From assembly GCA_015064625.1 (NCBI GenBank), contig SVRW01000019.1, forward strand, positions 1 to 45,947: 45,947 bases of DNA, in the 5' to 3' direction. The position numbers and the translations under genes are program-made. The notes under the pieces are model-generated. The model had not been told where the DNA came from. It saw only the letters and a list, made by a program, of their open reading frames with translations, and searched no databases. Below are positions 30,355 to 39,288 of the stretch, piece by piece. The stretch comes from Oscillospiraceae bacterium. GTDB lineage: Bacteria > Bacillota > Clostridia > Oscillospirales > CAG-382. Each line of letters starts with the position of its first letter. The stretch's first letter is position 1.

Positions 30355-31524
30355 TTATATGTAAGGCTTGTCTACTTGTATTACGCAATAAACGTTTTCT
30401 CCCATTTTATCTTGAACTTTTTTTGAAATGATATTTTTAACGTTTTCGTCGGATATTTTGCTATCCATAGGAACGACAACGTCAAAAATCAGATTTGTGT
30501 GTGAAGGTCCTTTTACAACACGGAAATCATGAATTGAGAAGCCTTGGGAAAGGGAAATTATTATTTCAATTAAATCTTGCTTAAGCTTATCTATTTCCTC
30601 GTCTCCACAGCAAACGGGGTCCATATGAATGACTGCGTGGATCGACAACTCATCATAAAGCCTTTTTTCAATGTTGTCAATGCAATCGTGCATAGTAGCA
30701 AGGTCACCGTCAAGGGGGATTTCAGCGTGAATTGAAATCATTCTTCTGCCTGGACCGTAATCGTGAATTATAAGGTCGTGTACGCCGATAACCACGTTGT
30801 TGTCCATAACTATTTTCTCGATTTTTTCAACAAGCTCTTTTTCTGGCGGTGTTCCAAGGAGAGGTGAAATTGTATCTTTTATAGCGCCGAAGCCTGCCTT
30901 GAAAATGAGTAAGGAAAGAATTATTCCGCAATAAGCATCAACGTTTATTCCCCATATTGTGTAAATAACTAACGTCAGTATTGTAGCTCCTGTCGCAAAG
31001 GTATCGGAAATGCAATCAGTTGCAGTTGCAACAAGGGTAGGGGATGAATATTTTTTACCGATTTGCTTGTTATATATGAACATATAGAGCTTTATGAGCA
31101 TTGATATAACAAGAATGATTATAGCAGTAACATCGAAAACAGGAGCTTCGGGATTGAAAAGCTTGAGAACGGATTCCTTTCCAAGCTCAAAACCCATAAG
31201 GCAAATAATCATTGCAACAACAAGCCCCGATATGTATTCGAAGCGTCCGTGACCGAAGGGATGATCCTTATCTGGCTTTTGGGAAGCAAGCTTGAACCCT
31301 AATAATGCAACGAGGGAAGAACCTGCATCGGATAAGCTGTTGAAAGCATCAGATTTAACTGATACAGCTCCCGTTATATTTCCTGCAATTATTTTTAGAA
31401 TAAATAAACAAAGATTGAGAAAAATTCCTGCAATTCCGCATATTGTTCCGAATTTGGTTCGAAGGCTTTCAGGAGATTCTTTGTCTTTTTCCTTTATTAA
31501 AAAATATGAAAGTATTTTTATCAT
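30355..31524 (-). CDS. Cation diffusion facilitator metal exporter
   Basis: The product has 389 residues. Six transmembrane helices carry the CDF metal site: SDAFNSLSDAGS in helix 2 and ATATDCISDTFAT in helix 5 (Asp pairs; helix 2 has DxxxxxD spacing), with the HPFGHGRFEY loop between helices 2 and 3. A cytoplasmic C-terminal domain (about 215-300) has HDLIIHDYGPGRRMISIHAEI and IHAVIHMDPV, the usual metal-binding His, and about 80 more residues that look like a second copy of the ferredoxin-like fold. It exports zinc, manganese or iron; which one is not clear. It is downstream of msmX, beyond a hairpin. Confidence 0.92.
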   Translation of the reverse strand: MIKILSYFLIKEKDKESPESLRTKFGTICGIAGIFLNLCLFILKIIAGNITGAVSVKSDAFNSLSDAGSSLVALLGFKLASQKPDKDHPFGHGRFEYISGLVVAMIICLMGFELGKESVLKLFNPEAPVFDVTAIIILVISMLIKLYMFIYNKQIGKKYSSPTLVATATDCISDTFATGATILTLVIYTIWGINVDAYCGIILSLLIFKAGFGAIKDTISPLLGTPPEKELVEKIEKIVMDNNVVIGVHDLIIHDYGPGRRMISIHAEIPLDGDLATMHDCIDNIEKRLYDELSIHAVIHMDPVCCGDEEIDKLKQDLIEIIISLSQGFSIHDFRVVKGPSHTNLIFDVVVPMDSKISDENVKNIISKKVQDKMGENVYCVIQVDKPYI

Positions 31525-31553
31525 TTTTTTACCGTCTCTACTTGTGTAAGAAA

Positions 31554-31590
31554 GGGCTGTCGCAAAACGGTTTTACGTTTCGGACAGCCC
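31554..31590 (-). terminator. Terminator after msmX
   Basis: GGGCTGTC (31554-31561) pairs with GACAGCCC (31583-31590); on the minus strand TTTCTT follows. The short T-run may allow some read-through into the CDF gene. Confidence 0.6.
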
Positions 31591-31608
31591 GAATGCATAC
31601 AGATTTAA

Positions 31609-32751
31609 TTAGTGAACAATAACCTTTTCTGTATCTTTATCAAAGATATGAGTTCTTGACATATCGATAGCCATCTTGATATCATCGCCTGTTCTTGCTT
31701 TACATCTGGATGAAACACGGGAAACAAGGTTTGTAACCTCTGTTGTAGCTGTTTCTTCACCAACGCTGAGGTAAAGGAAGATTTCAGCACCCATAAGTTC
31801 TGTAACTTCAACTTTAGCTTCGATTGTAGACTCTGCAAACTGTTCAAGATATCTTTCTTCGTCATGAATAAGCTCAGGACGGATACCAAGAATAACTTCT
31901 TTTCCTATGTATTCTTCCAGCTGACCATCTTCGTTCTTGGAATCGGGAACCTTCAATGTGAAGCCTTCGTTGAACTTGAAGAAGATTTCCTTGGAGTTCT
32001 TGGGACGTTCAAGCGTACCGTTTACAAAGTTCATTTGAGGTGTGCCGATAAATCCGGCAACGAATATATTGCAAGGCAAATCGTAGAGGTTTTGAGGAGT
32101 ATCCACCTGCTGAATAAGACCATCTTTCATAACAACAATTCTTGTTGCCATGGTCATAGCTTCAACCTGGTCGTGAGTAACGTAAATAAACGTTGTTTTA
32201 AGTCTCTGGTGAAGCTTTGTAAGCTCGGTTCTCATGGTTGCACGGAGTTTAGCATCCAAGTTGGAAAGAGGTTCGTCAAGAAGGAATACTTTAGGTTCAC
32301 GAACGATAGCACGACCCAAAGCAACACGCTGTTTCTGACCACCGGAGAGAGCCTTAGGTCTTCTGTCGAGCAAGTGAGCAATGTCAAGAATTCTTGCTGC
32401 TTCTTCAACTCTGCGTTTGATTTCTTCTTTTCTTGTTTTACGGAGCTTAAGACCGAAAGCCATGTTGTCGAAAACAGTCATGTGTGGATAAAGAGCATAG
32501 TTCTGGAAAACCATGGCGATATCTCTATCTTTAGGTGCTACATCGTTAACAAGTTTATCACCGATGAAAAGTTCACCTTCCGTAATTTCTTCAAGACCTG
32601 CGATCATACGAAGTGTTGTTGTTTTTCCGCAACCGGAAGGGCCAACGAGAATGATAAATTCCTTATCCTTTACTTCAAGACAAAAATCGGAAACAGCTGT
32701 AACGCCGCCTGGGTATCTTTTATAAAGGTGCTTAAAAAGTACGCTTGCCAT
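31609..32751 (-). CDS. msmX: Sugar ABC transporter ATPase, MsmX/UgpC type
   Basis: The product has 380 residues. Walker A GPSGCGKTTTLRM, Q-loop VFQNYALYPHMTV, signature LSGGQKQRVALGRA, Walker B VFLLDEPLSNLDAK and the H-loop THDQVEAM are all intact. The C-terminal TOBE/OB-type region (about 240-380) is that of the MalK/MsmX group. AGGAGG lies 6-7 nt before the ATG. There is no permease or binding-protein gene nearby, as expected for MsmX, which energises several sugar importers in trans. A perfect inverted repeat lies in its leader at 32770-32790. Confidence 0.93.
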   Translation of the reverse strand: MASVLFKHLYKRYPGGVTAVSDFCLEVKDKEFIILVGPSGCGKTTTLRMIAGLEEITEGELFIGDKLVNDVAPKDRDIAMVFQNYALYPHMTVFDNMAFGLKLRKTRKEEIKRRVEEAARILDIAHLLDRRPKALSGGQKQRVALGRAIVREPKVFLLDEPLSNLDAKLRATMRTELTKLHQRLKTTFIYVTHDQVEAMTMATRIVVMKDGLIQQVDTPQNLYDLPCNIFVAGFIGTPQMNFVNGTLERPKNSKEIFFKFNEGFTLKVPDSKNEDGQLEEYIGKEVILGIRPELIHDEERYLEQFAESTIEAKVEVTELMGAEIFLYLSVGEETATTEVTNLVSRVSSRCKARTGDDIKMAIDMSRTHIFDKDTEKVIVH

Positions 32752-32769
32752 TTAAATCCTCCTGAATGT

Positions 32770-32790
32770 CTTTTTGCACTATGCAAAAAG
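32770..32790. promoter_or_regulatory. Palindrome in the msmX leader
   Basis: CTTTTTGCA (32770-32778) and TGCAAAAAG (32782-32790) form a perfect palindrome around CTA, about 10 bp upstream of the AGGAGG. On the plus strand a T-run follows, as in a terminator, but no plus-strand gene precedes it. It may be an operator or leader hairpin. Confidence 0.4.
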
Positions 32791-32947
32791 CTTTTTTTAT
32801 TACCTCAATATATTATCAAATTTCTTTTAAAAAAGATAGAGGTTAATTACCCAAAAATTAGGTGTTGTTTTTAGACATATTGCATAAAAATCACAAGAAA
32901 ACGAAGTTTTTTGCCCCAAATGGCTATTTATTTAAAGAATAAAAGCT

Positions 32948-33078
32948 TTATATGCCAATAAAATATTCAATAAAATCAAAAATTTCAGAATGAGAAATGG
33001 CAAACGCAATCAGAAATAAACTAAAAAAAACAAGTCCTGTAACGAAGCTTATTATAAAGAGTTTCTTACCCTCCATTT
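32948..33078 (-). pseudogene. Frameshifted mini-gene for a 42-residue membrane peptide
   Basis: On the minus strand an ATG (33078) has an AGGAAGGAT ribosome site. It reads MEGKKL, then hits a stop after two more codons. Removing one CT from the CTCTC at about 33058-33063 joins it to a frame reading IISFVTGLVFFSLFLIAFA, SHSEIFDFIEYFIGI and a stop at 32948, that is, one transmembrane helix with a short tail. The 131-nt span minus 2 gives exactly 43 codons. Either the gene is broken, or it is a sequencing slip. It is the only feature seen in the gene-free stretch 32800-33170. Confidence 0.45.
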
Positions 33079-33172
33079 TTTTATCCTTCCTCGTATCATT
33101 TTTTTAACGTTTAATATTATCATATGGTCGATAATATCACACAAAATAAAAACGTTATTTGTGGATTAAATA

Positions 33173-33655
33173 TTATTCTTTTGGTAACTCAAAGCCGTGT
33201 ATAAATCCTTTTTCACCCACAGCGCAAATGTCCCCGCCAATAATTTTTGATTTGTAAATGAGAAGATTTGCTATAACTTCACCGTCTTTATATCCAGGAT
33301 ACCCGTTTACCGCATAGGTGTATCTGGTGACGGATTTACCTTTGTATTTTTTCAGATTCAAGCCTTGCTCACGCTGAATATCGTTATATTCTGTGTAAAC
33401 GCTGTCAAATTCTTCAGGAATTACAACGTTAACGATTTCACAAGGTTCTTTTGATACGGTATATCCGAATTGCTCTATAAATTCAACTCTTTCTTCATTG
33501 GTGTCCATGCCGTCGAAGTTATATGCAACGACAGCAACGTCTGCATAATCATCGTAATCCGGTACGAATGCAACAAGTAAAGCGAGTATACCAAAGGCGC
33601 AGAACAGGGCGGCAAAGAATTTAAGCTTTGAGGCTTTTATTGTGTAAATGAACAT
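33173..33655 (-). CDS. DUF4830 domain protein
   Basis: The product has 160 residues from ATG 33655 with GGAGG about 12 nt upstream; the longer frame to 33730 covers the promoter region. One N-terminal transmembrane helix (about 12-31) precedes a domain with NEERVEFIEQFGYTV, VVIPEEFDSVYTEYNDIQ, QGLNLKKYKGKSVTRYTYAV and ANLLIYKSKIIGGDIC, which is the DUF4830 pattern. The domain should lie outside the membrane. Function unknown. Monocistronic. Confidence 0.8.
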   Translation of the reverse strand: MFIYTIKASKLKFFAALFCAFGILALLVAFVPDYDDYADVAVVAYNFDGMDTNEERVEFIEQFGYTVSKEPCEIVNVVIPEEFDSVYTEYNDIQREQGLNLKKYKGKSVTRYTYAVNGYPGYKDGEVIANLLIYKSKIIGGDICAVGEKGFIHGFELPKE

Positions 33656-33788
33656 AGCGGATGCTTTCCTCCATAAAATATAAATATGTGTTATATATTT
33701 ATTATTGTGAAGTATTTTATATTCATTCAAAAAATAATTTTTTGGAAAAGGGAATAAGACAAGAGGTGGGAGTAGAGAGGCAAGAATG

Positions 33789-33828
33789 AAAAAACTCGAA
33801 TCAAGGAATTAACCTCAATTCGAGCTTT
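33789..33828. terminator. Terminator of the DUF1846-mnmG-rsmG operon
   Basis: CTCGAAT (33795-33801) pairs with ATTCGAG (33818-33824). On the minus strand TTTTTTC follows, so it ends the leftward operon about 120 bp after rsmG. Confidence 0.65.
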
Positions 33829-33945
33829 TAATCAAATCTGAATTTTAAATAATAAAACTTATTTTTCGACAATTGGGAGAAAAATTCCCTCTGACTCTTG
33901 CTTTCTGCCTCTTACCTTGGCTGAGCCTCGGCGAAGCCTAATGTC

Positions 33946-34650
33946 CTACAACGGCTTTTTTACTATCTTAGAATACTGCCTCGGGTAAACCTTTGGAGTT
34001 TCCTTTATTTTTCTGATAACTACGAGAGTATGGTTGTGTTCAACCTCGGGAATTTTCACTGTGTGTATTTTTTCAATCTCTCCGCCACATATTTCTATAG
34101 CTCTTTTTGCTTCCTCAGCTTCAATTTCTCCTGCGCTTCCTTTCATGGCAACGAAAGTTCCACCGATTTTTACAAGGGGAAGACATAATTCCGAAAGCAC
34201 GTTAAGCCTTGCAACTCCTCGTGAAAGAGCTACGTCGAAATCTTCTCTGAAGCCGCTTTCTTCGGCTCTTGCACATATTCCCGTCATATTTGAAAGTCCT
34301 GCATTTTCAGCGCAAAGAGAAACGAAATCAACCTTTTTCTTTGTGCTGTCAAGGGCGTGAACCTTTAAAGTGGGGTCAAACGCTCCGACAACAAGGGCAG
34401 GGAAGCCCGCTCCGCAACCAACGTCGATTATTTTGCTTCCGCTTTCCAATAATCCGTGGCTGAAAAGAGTGAGAGAATCAACGAAATGCAAAAGGGCAAC
34501 GTCTCTTTCTGTTTTTAAAGCGGTGAGATTGTATTTAGCTCCTTCTACAGAAAGAAGCTCTGCAATTATTGCAAATTTATTCAGCTGTTCTTCGGAAATC
34601 TGAACAGGGGAGTTTTCCGAGAGAATTTTTTTGAAAAGCTCTGTGTTCAT
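33946..34650 (-). CDS. rsmG: 16S rRNA (guanine527-N7) methyltransferase RsmG
   Basis: The product has 234 residues. The SAM-binding fold begins at about 70 with IIDVGCGAGFPALVVGAF, followed by VHALDSTKKKVDF and the DVALSRGVARLNVLSELCLP segment, all typical of RsmG/GidB. It methylates G527 of 16S rRNA. The start is 3 nt after the mnmG stop, in the classic mnmG-rsmG order. Confidence 0.96.
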   Translation of the reverse strand: MNTELFKKILSENSPVQISEEQLNKFAIIAELLSVEGAKYNLTALKTERDVALLHFVDSLTLFSHGLLESGSKIIDVGCGAGFPALVVGAFDPTLKVHALDSTKKKVDFVSLCAENAGLSNMTGICARAEESGFREDFDVALSRGVARLNVLSELCLPLVKIGGTFVAMKGSAGEIEAEEAKRAIEICGGEIEKIHTVKIPEVEHNHTLVVIRKIKETPKVYPRQYSKIVKKPL

Positions 34651-34653
34651 AAA

Positions 34654-36510
34654 TTATCCTCTTAAGTATATAAGCAATACAGAGATATCCGCAGGGCTGA
34701 TGCCAGAAATAGAGAGTGCTTCACCAATGCTTGCGGGACGGAATTTGTTCAGCTTCTGTGCCGCTTCAGCTTTAAGTCCCTTAAGTGTTGTGTAATCAAT
34801 ATCTGTGGGAAGCTTTTTCTGTTCAAGGGAATGAAGTCTGTCAACCTCGGAGAGCTGTTTTTTGATATAACCCTCGTATTTTATTTCCGTTTCAATGCGT
34901 TTGATAAGGTGCTTATCACCTTTGTACCCACCCAAAATTCCGTATAACGCTTTAAGCTCAACGTGAGGTCTTTTAACAAGTTCAGCGATACGAATTCCAT
35001 TTTTCAAAGGCTCGTAGCCCTTTTCTTCAAGATAAGCGTTGAGAGTGGGGAGGGGAGGCGTAGACGTACTTCTGAGCCTCGTTATTTCGTTTTCTACAAA
35101 TTCTTCTTCTTTTAAAAATTCGGAATACGTTTCTTCACTTATTATTCCTGCCTTGTATGCTTTGGGAAGTATTCTGCTTTTTGTGTTATCCTGACGTAAA
35201 AGCAGTCTGTATTCGCTTCTTGAAGTCATTATTCTGTAAGGCTCGTTAGTACCTTTGTTAACAAGATCGTCTATGAGAGTACCGATATAGCTTTCAGAAC
35301 GGGAAAGGGTGAAGGGATTCATACCTTTTATCTTCAATGCGGCATTACATCCTGCCATAAAGCCTTGGACAGCCGCTTCTTCGTAACCCGAACTTCCGTT
35401 GAACTGCCCAGCACCGTAAAGACCTTCAATTTCTCTGAATTCAAGGGTGTTTTTTAATTGGGTAGGGTCTGCACAATCGTATTCAATGGCATATGCCGTT
35501 CTCATAAATACAGCATTTTCAAGCCCTTTTATGGAATGAATAAGCTTTTTCTGAACTTCTTCGGGCAAGGATGAGCTCATACCTTGGAGATAAACCTCCT
35601 TGGTGTTTTCTCCCATCGGCTCAACGAAAAGCTGGTGCCTTATCTTATCGGGAAAACGAACGACCTTGTCCTCTATACTCGGACAGTAACGAGGGCCTAC
35701 ACCTTTAATAACCCCTGAAAACAAAGGCGAGCGGTGAAGGTTTTCTCTGATTATTTTATGTGTTTCTTCATTTGTATAAGCAATATAACACTTCTTCTGA
35801 ACTTCGGGAACTTCGTCACCGCTTGAAAATACGAATGGGTCTTCATCTCCTGCTTGTTCAGCCAAAACGGAATAATCAATGCTGTCTGCATGGATTCTGG
35901 GAGGAGTACCCGTTTTGAATCTGACTATTTTAACTCCTGCATCAATAAGACTTTGAGTCAGCTTTGTTGCGGCTAAAGTGTTATCGGGGCCCGATTCGTA
36001 AGCACATTCGCCCACAATTATTTTTCCGCCAAGGGAAGTTCCCGTTGAGATGATAACGGCTTTTGCTTCCCAAAACGCTCCCATGGACGTAACTACACCA
36101 ACGGCTTTTCCGTCTTCAAATTTTATATCTGTTATTTCAGCTTGAACGAGAGAAAGATTTTTTTCTTCCTCAATAAGCTCTTTCATCAACGTGCTGTATT
36201 TTCTTCTGTCAACCTGAAGTCTGAGAGAATGAACCGCAGGACCTTTACTTTCGTTGAGCATTCTGCTCTGAAGCATAGCCTTATCTGCAAGCTTGCCCAT
36301 AACACCGCCTAAAGCATCAAGCTCGTATACGAGATGACCCTTTCCAGTGCCTCCGATTGAGGGATTGCAAGGCATATTACCAACGAGATCAAGAGTCAAC
36401 GTAAAAAGAGTTGTACTCAATCCCAAGCGGGAAGCGGCAAATGCGGCTTCTATTCCTGCGTGTCCTGCGCCAATGACGGCTATATCCGTTTTTCCTGCAA
36501 AATATTCCAT
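34654..36510 (-). CDS. mnmG: tRNA uridine-5-carboxymethylaminomethyl modification enzyme MnmG
   Basis: The product has 618 residues, the usual length. The FAD-binding site VIGAGHAGIEAAFA is at the N-terminus, with GNMPCNPSIGGTGKGHLV and FKTGTPPRIH. The C-terminal part carries the MTSRSEYRLLLRQDN motif and the end domain for MnmE contact. With MnmE it installs the cmnm5 group on tRNA U34; mnmE is not in this window. It follows DUF1846 by 15 nt. Confidence 0.97.
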   Translation of the reverse strand: MEYFAGKTDIAVIGAGHAGIEAAFAASRLGLSTTLFTLTLDLVGNMPCNPSIGGTGKGHLVYELDALGGVMGKLADKAMLQSRMLNESKGPAVHSLRLQVDRRKYSTLMKELIEEEKNLSLVQAEITDIKFEDGKAVGVVTSMGAFWEAKAVIISTGTSLGGKIIVGECAYESGPDNTLAATKLTQSLIDAGVKIVRFKTGTPPRIHADSIDYSVLAEQAGDEDPFVFSSGDEVPEVQKKCYIAYTNEETHKIIRENLHRSPLFSGVIKGVGPRYCPSIEDKVVRFPDKIRHQLFVEPMGENTKEVYLQGMSSSLPEEVQKKLIHSIKGLENAVFMRTAYAIEYDCADPTQLKNTLEFREIEGLYGAGQFNGSSGYEEAAVQGFMAGCNAALKIKGMNPFTLSRSESYIGTLIDDLVNKGTNEPYRIMTSRSEYRLLLRQDNTKSRILPKAYKAGIISEETYSEFLKEEEFVENEITRLRSTSTPPLPTLNAYLEEKGYEPLKNGIRIAELVKRPHVELKALYGILGGYKGDKHLIKRIETEIKYEGYIKKQLSEVDRLHSLEQKKLPTDIDYTTLKGLKAEAAQKLNKFRPASIGEALSISGISPADISVLLIYLRG

Positions 36511-36525
36511 AAAATTATCCTCAGC

Positions 36526-38010
36526 TTATTTGTGGAAAAGTCTTTTGGATTGATATCTTGGTTCTGAAGTGAGATTTATACCAAGCTTTTTGAACGTGTG
36601 GTTGTCAACAGAAGATAAAATAACGGTTGAATGAGCTTCAAGTCCTTTCAGCTTTGAAAGTGCGTCCATGGCTTTTCTTGCATTATCATCCGTTGTTGAA
36701 GCTATAGCTAATGCAATAAGTACTTCATCAGTGTGAAGTCTTGGGTTTACACTTGATAAAATACCCGTTTTAAGCTCTTGAATAGGAGCTATAAGCGTGG
36801 GAGAGATAAGGTCAACTTCTTTATCTATTCCAGCAATGGCTTTAACAGCATTAAGCATTGCGGCAGATGCCGCACCCAAAAGGGCAGACGTTTTTCCTGT
36901 TACGATTTTTCCGTCATCAAGTTCTATTGCAACGGCAGGCTGTCCGCCTGTTTCAAGGGATTTGGAAAGAGCCGCGATGGTAACAGCTCTATCGTCAACG
37001 GAAATTCCTGTCTGATTCATAAGTATTTCTATTTTCGATGCTTCCGTTCCGTCGGAATTGCCTTTAGCTTGCTCGCATAACGCAGTGAAATATCTTCTGA
37101 TTATTTCTTCTCTTGCGGCATTGCTTACTGCATTGTCATCAAAAATGCAGTTTCCTGCCATGTTAACGCCCATATCCGTAGGGGATTTATAAGGGCTTTG
37201 ACCTTCTATTTTTTCAAAAATAGCGTTAAGTACAGGGAAAACTTCCACGTCTCTGTTGTAGTTTACCGCACTTTTTCCATAAGCTTCAAGATGATAGGGG
37301 TCAATCATATTAACGTCATCAAGATTAGCTGTTGCGGCTTCGTAAGCGAGATTTACGGGATGCTTCAACGGTATGTTCCATATGGGGAAGGTTTCGAATT
37401 TTGCGTATCCCGCTTTTATTCCACGAAGATTATCATGATAAAGCTGTGAAAGACAACAGGACATTTTTCCGCTTCCGGGTCCTGGAGCGGTAATTACTAT
37501 CAAAGGTCTTTTGGTTTCTATATATTCGTTTTTCCCGAATCCATCGGGAGAAACTATTTTTTTCACATTAAAGGGATATCCCTCTATGGGATATTGCAAG
37601 AAAACCTTTTTGTTTCTTGCTTCAAGCTTTGATTTAAAAAGCTTTGCTGTGGGCTGTTCTGCAAATTGAGAGATAACAACGCTCCCAACGTAAAGGCCCA
37701 AACGTTCGTATTCATCTATAAGACGGAGCACGTCTGCATCGTATGTAATATCAAGGTCTCCGCGTCTTTTGTTACTTTCTATGTCCGCCGCATTTATAAC
37801 TATAACTATTTCAGCAACGTCAGAAAGATTTTTAAGCATTCTGAGCTTTGAATCAGGTTCAAAGCCAGGAAGAACTCTGGATGCATGAAAATCGTCCAAA
37901 AGCTTTCCTCCAAATTCAAGATAAAGCTTTCCGCCGAAGCGTTCTATTCTTTTGGAAATTTCCTCAGACTGCATTTTGAGGTACTTTTCGTTGTCAAAAC
38001 CGATTTTCAT
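36526..38010 (-). CDS. DUF1846 (UPF0371) family protein
   Basis: The product has 494 residues, the expected length. It opens GFDNEKYLKMQSEEISKRIERFGGKLYLEFGGKLLDDFHASRVLPGF, and has a P-loop-like APGPGSGKMSCCLSQLYH, which suggests nucleotide use, and a C-terminal domain with LHTDEVLIALAIASTTDDNARKAMDALSKLKGLEAHSTVIL. The family is widespread in Firmicutes and not functionally assigned. It is the first gene of an operon with mnmG and rsmG, which hints at a tie to translation or tRNA modification. AAAGG precedes the ATG, and a hairpin at 38030-38051 lies just upstream. Confidence 0.92.
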   Translation of the reverse strand: MKIGFDNEKYLKMQSEEISKRIERFGGKLYLEFGGKLLDDFHASRVLPGFEPDSKLRMLKNLSDVAEIVIVINAADIESNKRRGDLDITYDADVLRLIDEYERLGLYVGSVVISQFAEQPTAKLFKSKLEARNKKVFLQYPIEGYPFNVKKIVSPDGFGKNEYIETKRPLIVITAPGPGSGKMSCCLSQLYHDNLRGIKAGYAKFETFPIWNIPLKHPVNLAYEAATANLDDVNMIDPYHLEAYGKSAVNYNRDVEVFPVLNAIFEKIEGQSPYKSPTDMGVNMAGNCIFDDNAVSNAAREEIIRRYFTALCEQAKGNSDGTEASKIEILMNQTGISVDDRAVTIAALSKSLETGGQPAVAIELDDGKIVTGKTSALLGAASAAMLNAVKAIAGIDKEVDLISPTLIAPIQELKTGILSSVNPRLHTDEVLIALAIASTTDDNARKAMDALSKLKGLEAHSTVILSSVDNHTFKKLGINLTSEPRYQSKRLFHK

Positions 38011-38029
38011 AAATTTTACCTTTCTTACC

Positions 38030-38051
38030 GGGTCTTTTTGAAAAAAGACCC
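38030..38051. repeat. Perfect hairpin ahead of the DUF1846 gene
   Basis: GGGTCTTTTT (38030-38039) and AAAAAGACCC (38042-38051) form a 10-bp stem with almost no loop. It lies in the probable leader of the DUF1846-mnmG-rsmG operon. It may be a cruciform site, leader hairpin or dispersed palindrome. Confidence 0.45.
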
Positions 38052-38186
38052 AGACCCAAAAACTTTAATTGCTATCGCGCTGAATGATAAAGAAAACACG
38101 CAAAGGGATTTCTTATGCAAGACGATATAAATCCCAAAATCCCAAAGTCGCATAGCGCATTAGCCGTTAGTCCGTTAGGACAAAGA

Positions 38187-38217
38187 CTTTGCAGGGACAG
38201 TTTATGTCCCTGCAAAG
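38187..38217. terminator. Terminator after fba
   Basis: CTTTGCAGGGACA (38187-38199) pairs with TGTCCCTGCAAAG (38205-38217) around GTTTA. It follows the fba stop (38240) on the minus strand; the T-run there is short (TCTTTG). Confidence 0.75.
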
Positions 38218-38239
38218 ATTTATTATTTTTTCAATTTTC

Positions 38240-39175
38240 TTATGCTTTGCCGTTGCAACCAAGAACGTTAACAAGCTTATGCTGAACAAGCTTTTTGATG
38301 TTTGCTCTTGCGGGCTTGAGATATTGACGGGGGTCGAAATGATCGGGATGTTCGTTGAAGTATTGACGGATGGAAGCAGTCATAGCAAGTCTGAGGTCGG
38401 AGTCAATGTTGATTTTGCAAACTGCCATTCTTGCTGCCTGTCTGAGCATATCTTCGGGAATACCGATAGCATCGGGCATTTTACCACCGTTTGCGTTGAT
38501 GATGTCAACGAATTCGGGAATAACGGAAGATGCACCGTGAAGAACGATGGGGAAGCCAGGGAGTCTCTTGGAAACTTCTTCGAGAATGTCGAAGCGGAGC
38601 TGAGGCTTCTGACCGGGTTTGAATTTGTATGCGCCGTGGCTTGTACCGATAGCGATAGCAAGAGAGTCAACGCCTGTCTTTTCAACGAATTCCTGAACCT
38701 GATCGGGATCAGTGTAGGAAGCGTCTGCGTCGCTTACGTTAACTGCATCTTCGATACCTGCAAGTCTGCCAAGTTCGCCTTCAACAACAACGCCGTGAGC
38801 GTGTGCATATTCAACAACCTTCTTTGTAAGAGCGATGTTGTCTTCGAAAGAATGGTGAGAACCGTCGATCATAACGGATGTGAATCCGCCGTCGATACAG
38901 GATTTACAAAGTTCAAAAGTATCGCCGTGGTCAAGATGCAAGCAGATAGGAAGATCCGTATCTTCGATTGCAGCTTCAACGAGCTTTACCAGGTATGCGT
39001 GTTTTGCATAGTTTCTTGCGCCGGAGGAAACCTGAAGGATAAGAGGAGCATTTTCTTCTTTAGCAGCCTCAGTGATTCCCTGAATGATTTCCATGTTGTT
39101 TACGTTGAAAGCACCGATGGCGTAACCGCCTTCGTAAGCCTTCTGGAACATTTCTTTTGATGTTACAAGTGCCAT
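38240..39175 (-). CDS. fba: Class II fructose-1,6-bisphosphate aldolase
   Basis: The product has 311 residues. It cleaves fructose-1,6-bisphosphate in glycolysis. Zinc-site motifs are LHLDHGDTFELC, VEGELGRLAG and IVLHGASSV; AIAIGTSHGAYK and VCKINIDSDLR bind the phosphates. A GGAGG site lies about 8 nt before the ATG, with a consensus sigma-A promoter upstream. The codon choice is visibly biased, as expected for a highly expressed gene. Confidence 0.96.
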   Translation of the reverse strand: MALVTSKEMFQKAYEGGYAIGAFNVNNMEIIQGITEAAKEENAPLILQVSSGARNYAKHAYLVKLVEAAIEDTDLPICLHLDHGDTFELCKSCIDGGFTSVMIDGSHHSFEDNIALTKKVVEYAHAHGVVVEGELGRLAGIEDAVNVSDADASYTDPDQVQEFVEKTGVDSLAIAIGTSHGAYKFKPGQKPQLRFDILEEVSKRLPGFPIVLHGASSVIPEFVDIINANGGKMPDAIGIPEDMLRQAARMAVCKINIDSDLRLAMTASIRQYFNEHPDHFDPRQYLKPARANIKKLVQHKLVNVLGCNGKA

Positions 39176-39215
39176 GATGAACCTCCAAAAAAATTTTTAT
39201 TATAATCTTGGCTTA

Positions 39216-39244
39216 TGATACCATTTTTTCTCTTTTAAGTCAAT
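39216..39244 (-). promoter_or_regulatory. Sigma-A promoter of fba
   Basis: Minus strand TTGACT (39239-39244) and TATCAT (39216-39221) with a 17-bp spacer. Confidence 0.8.
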
Positions 39245-39288
39245 AGGCAAATTGTAATAAAATCTTGTAAATTATTATAAAATATTAT

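Noticed and set aside
31864..32874. A 336-codon frame antisense to msmX
   Set aside because: It mirrors an unmistakable ABC ATPase gene and has no start signals.
38189..39160. A 323-codon frame antisense to fba
   Set aside because: It arises from biased codon use in a highly expressed gene on the other strand; the product is not protein-like and fba is certain.
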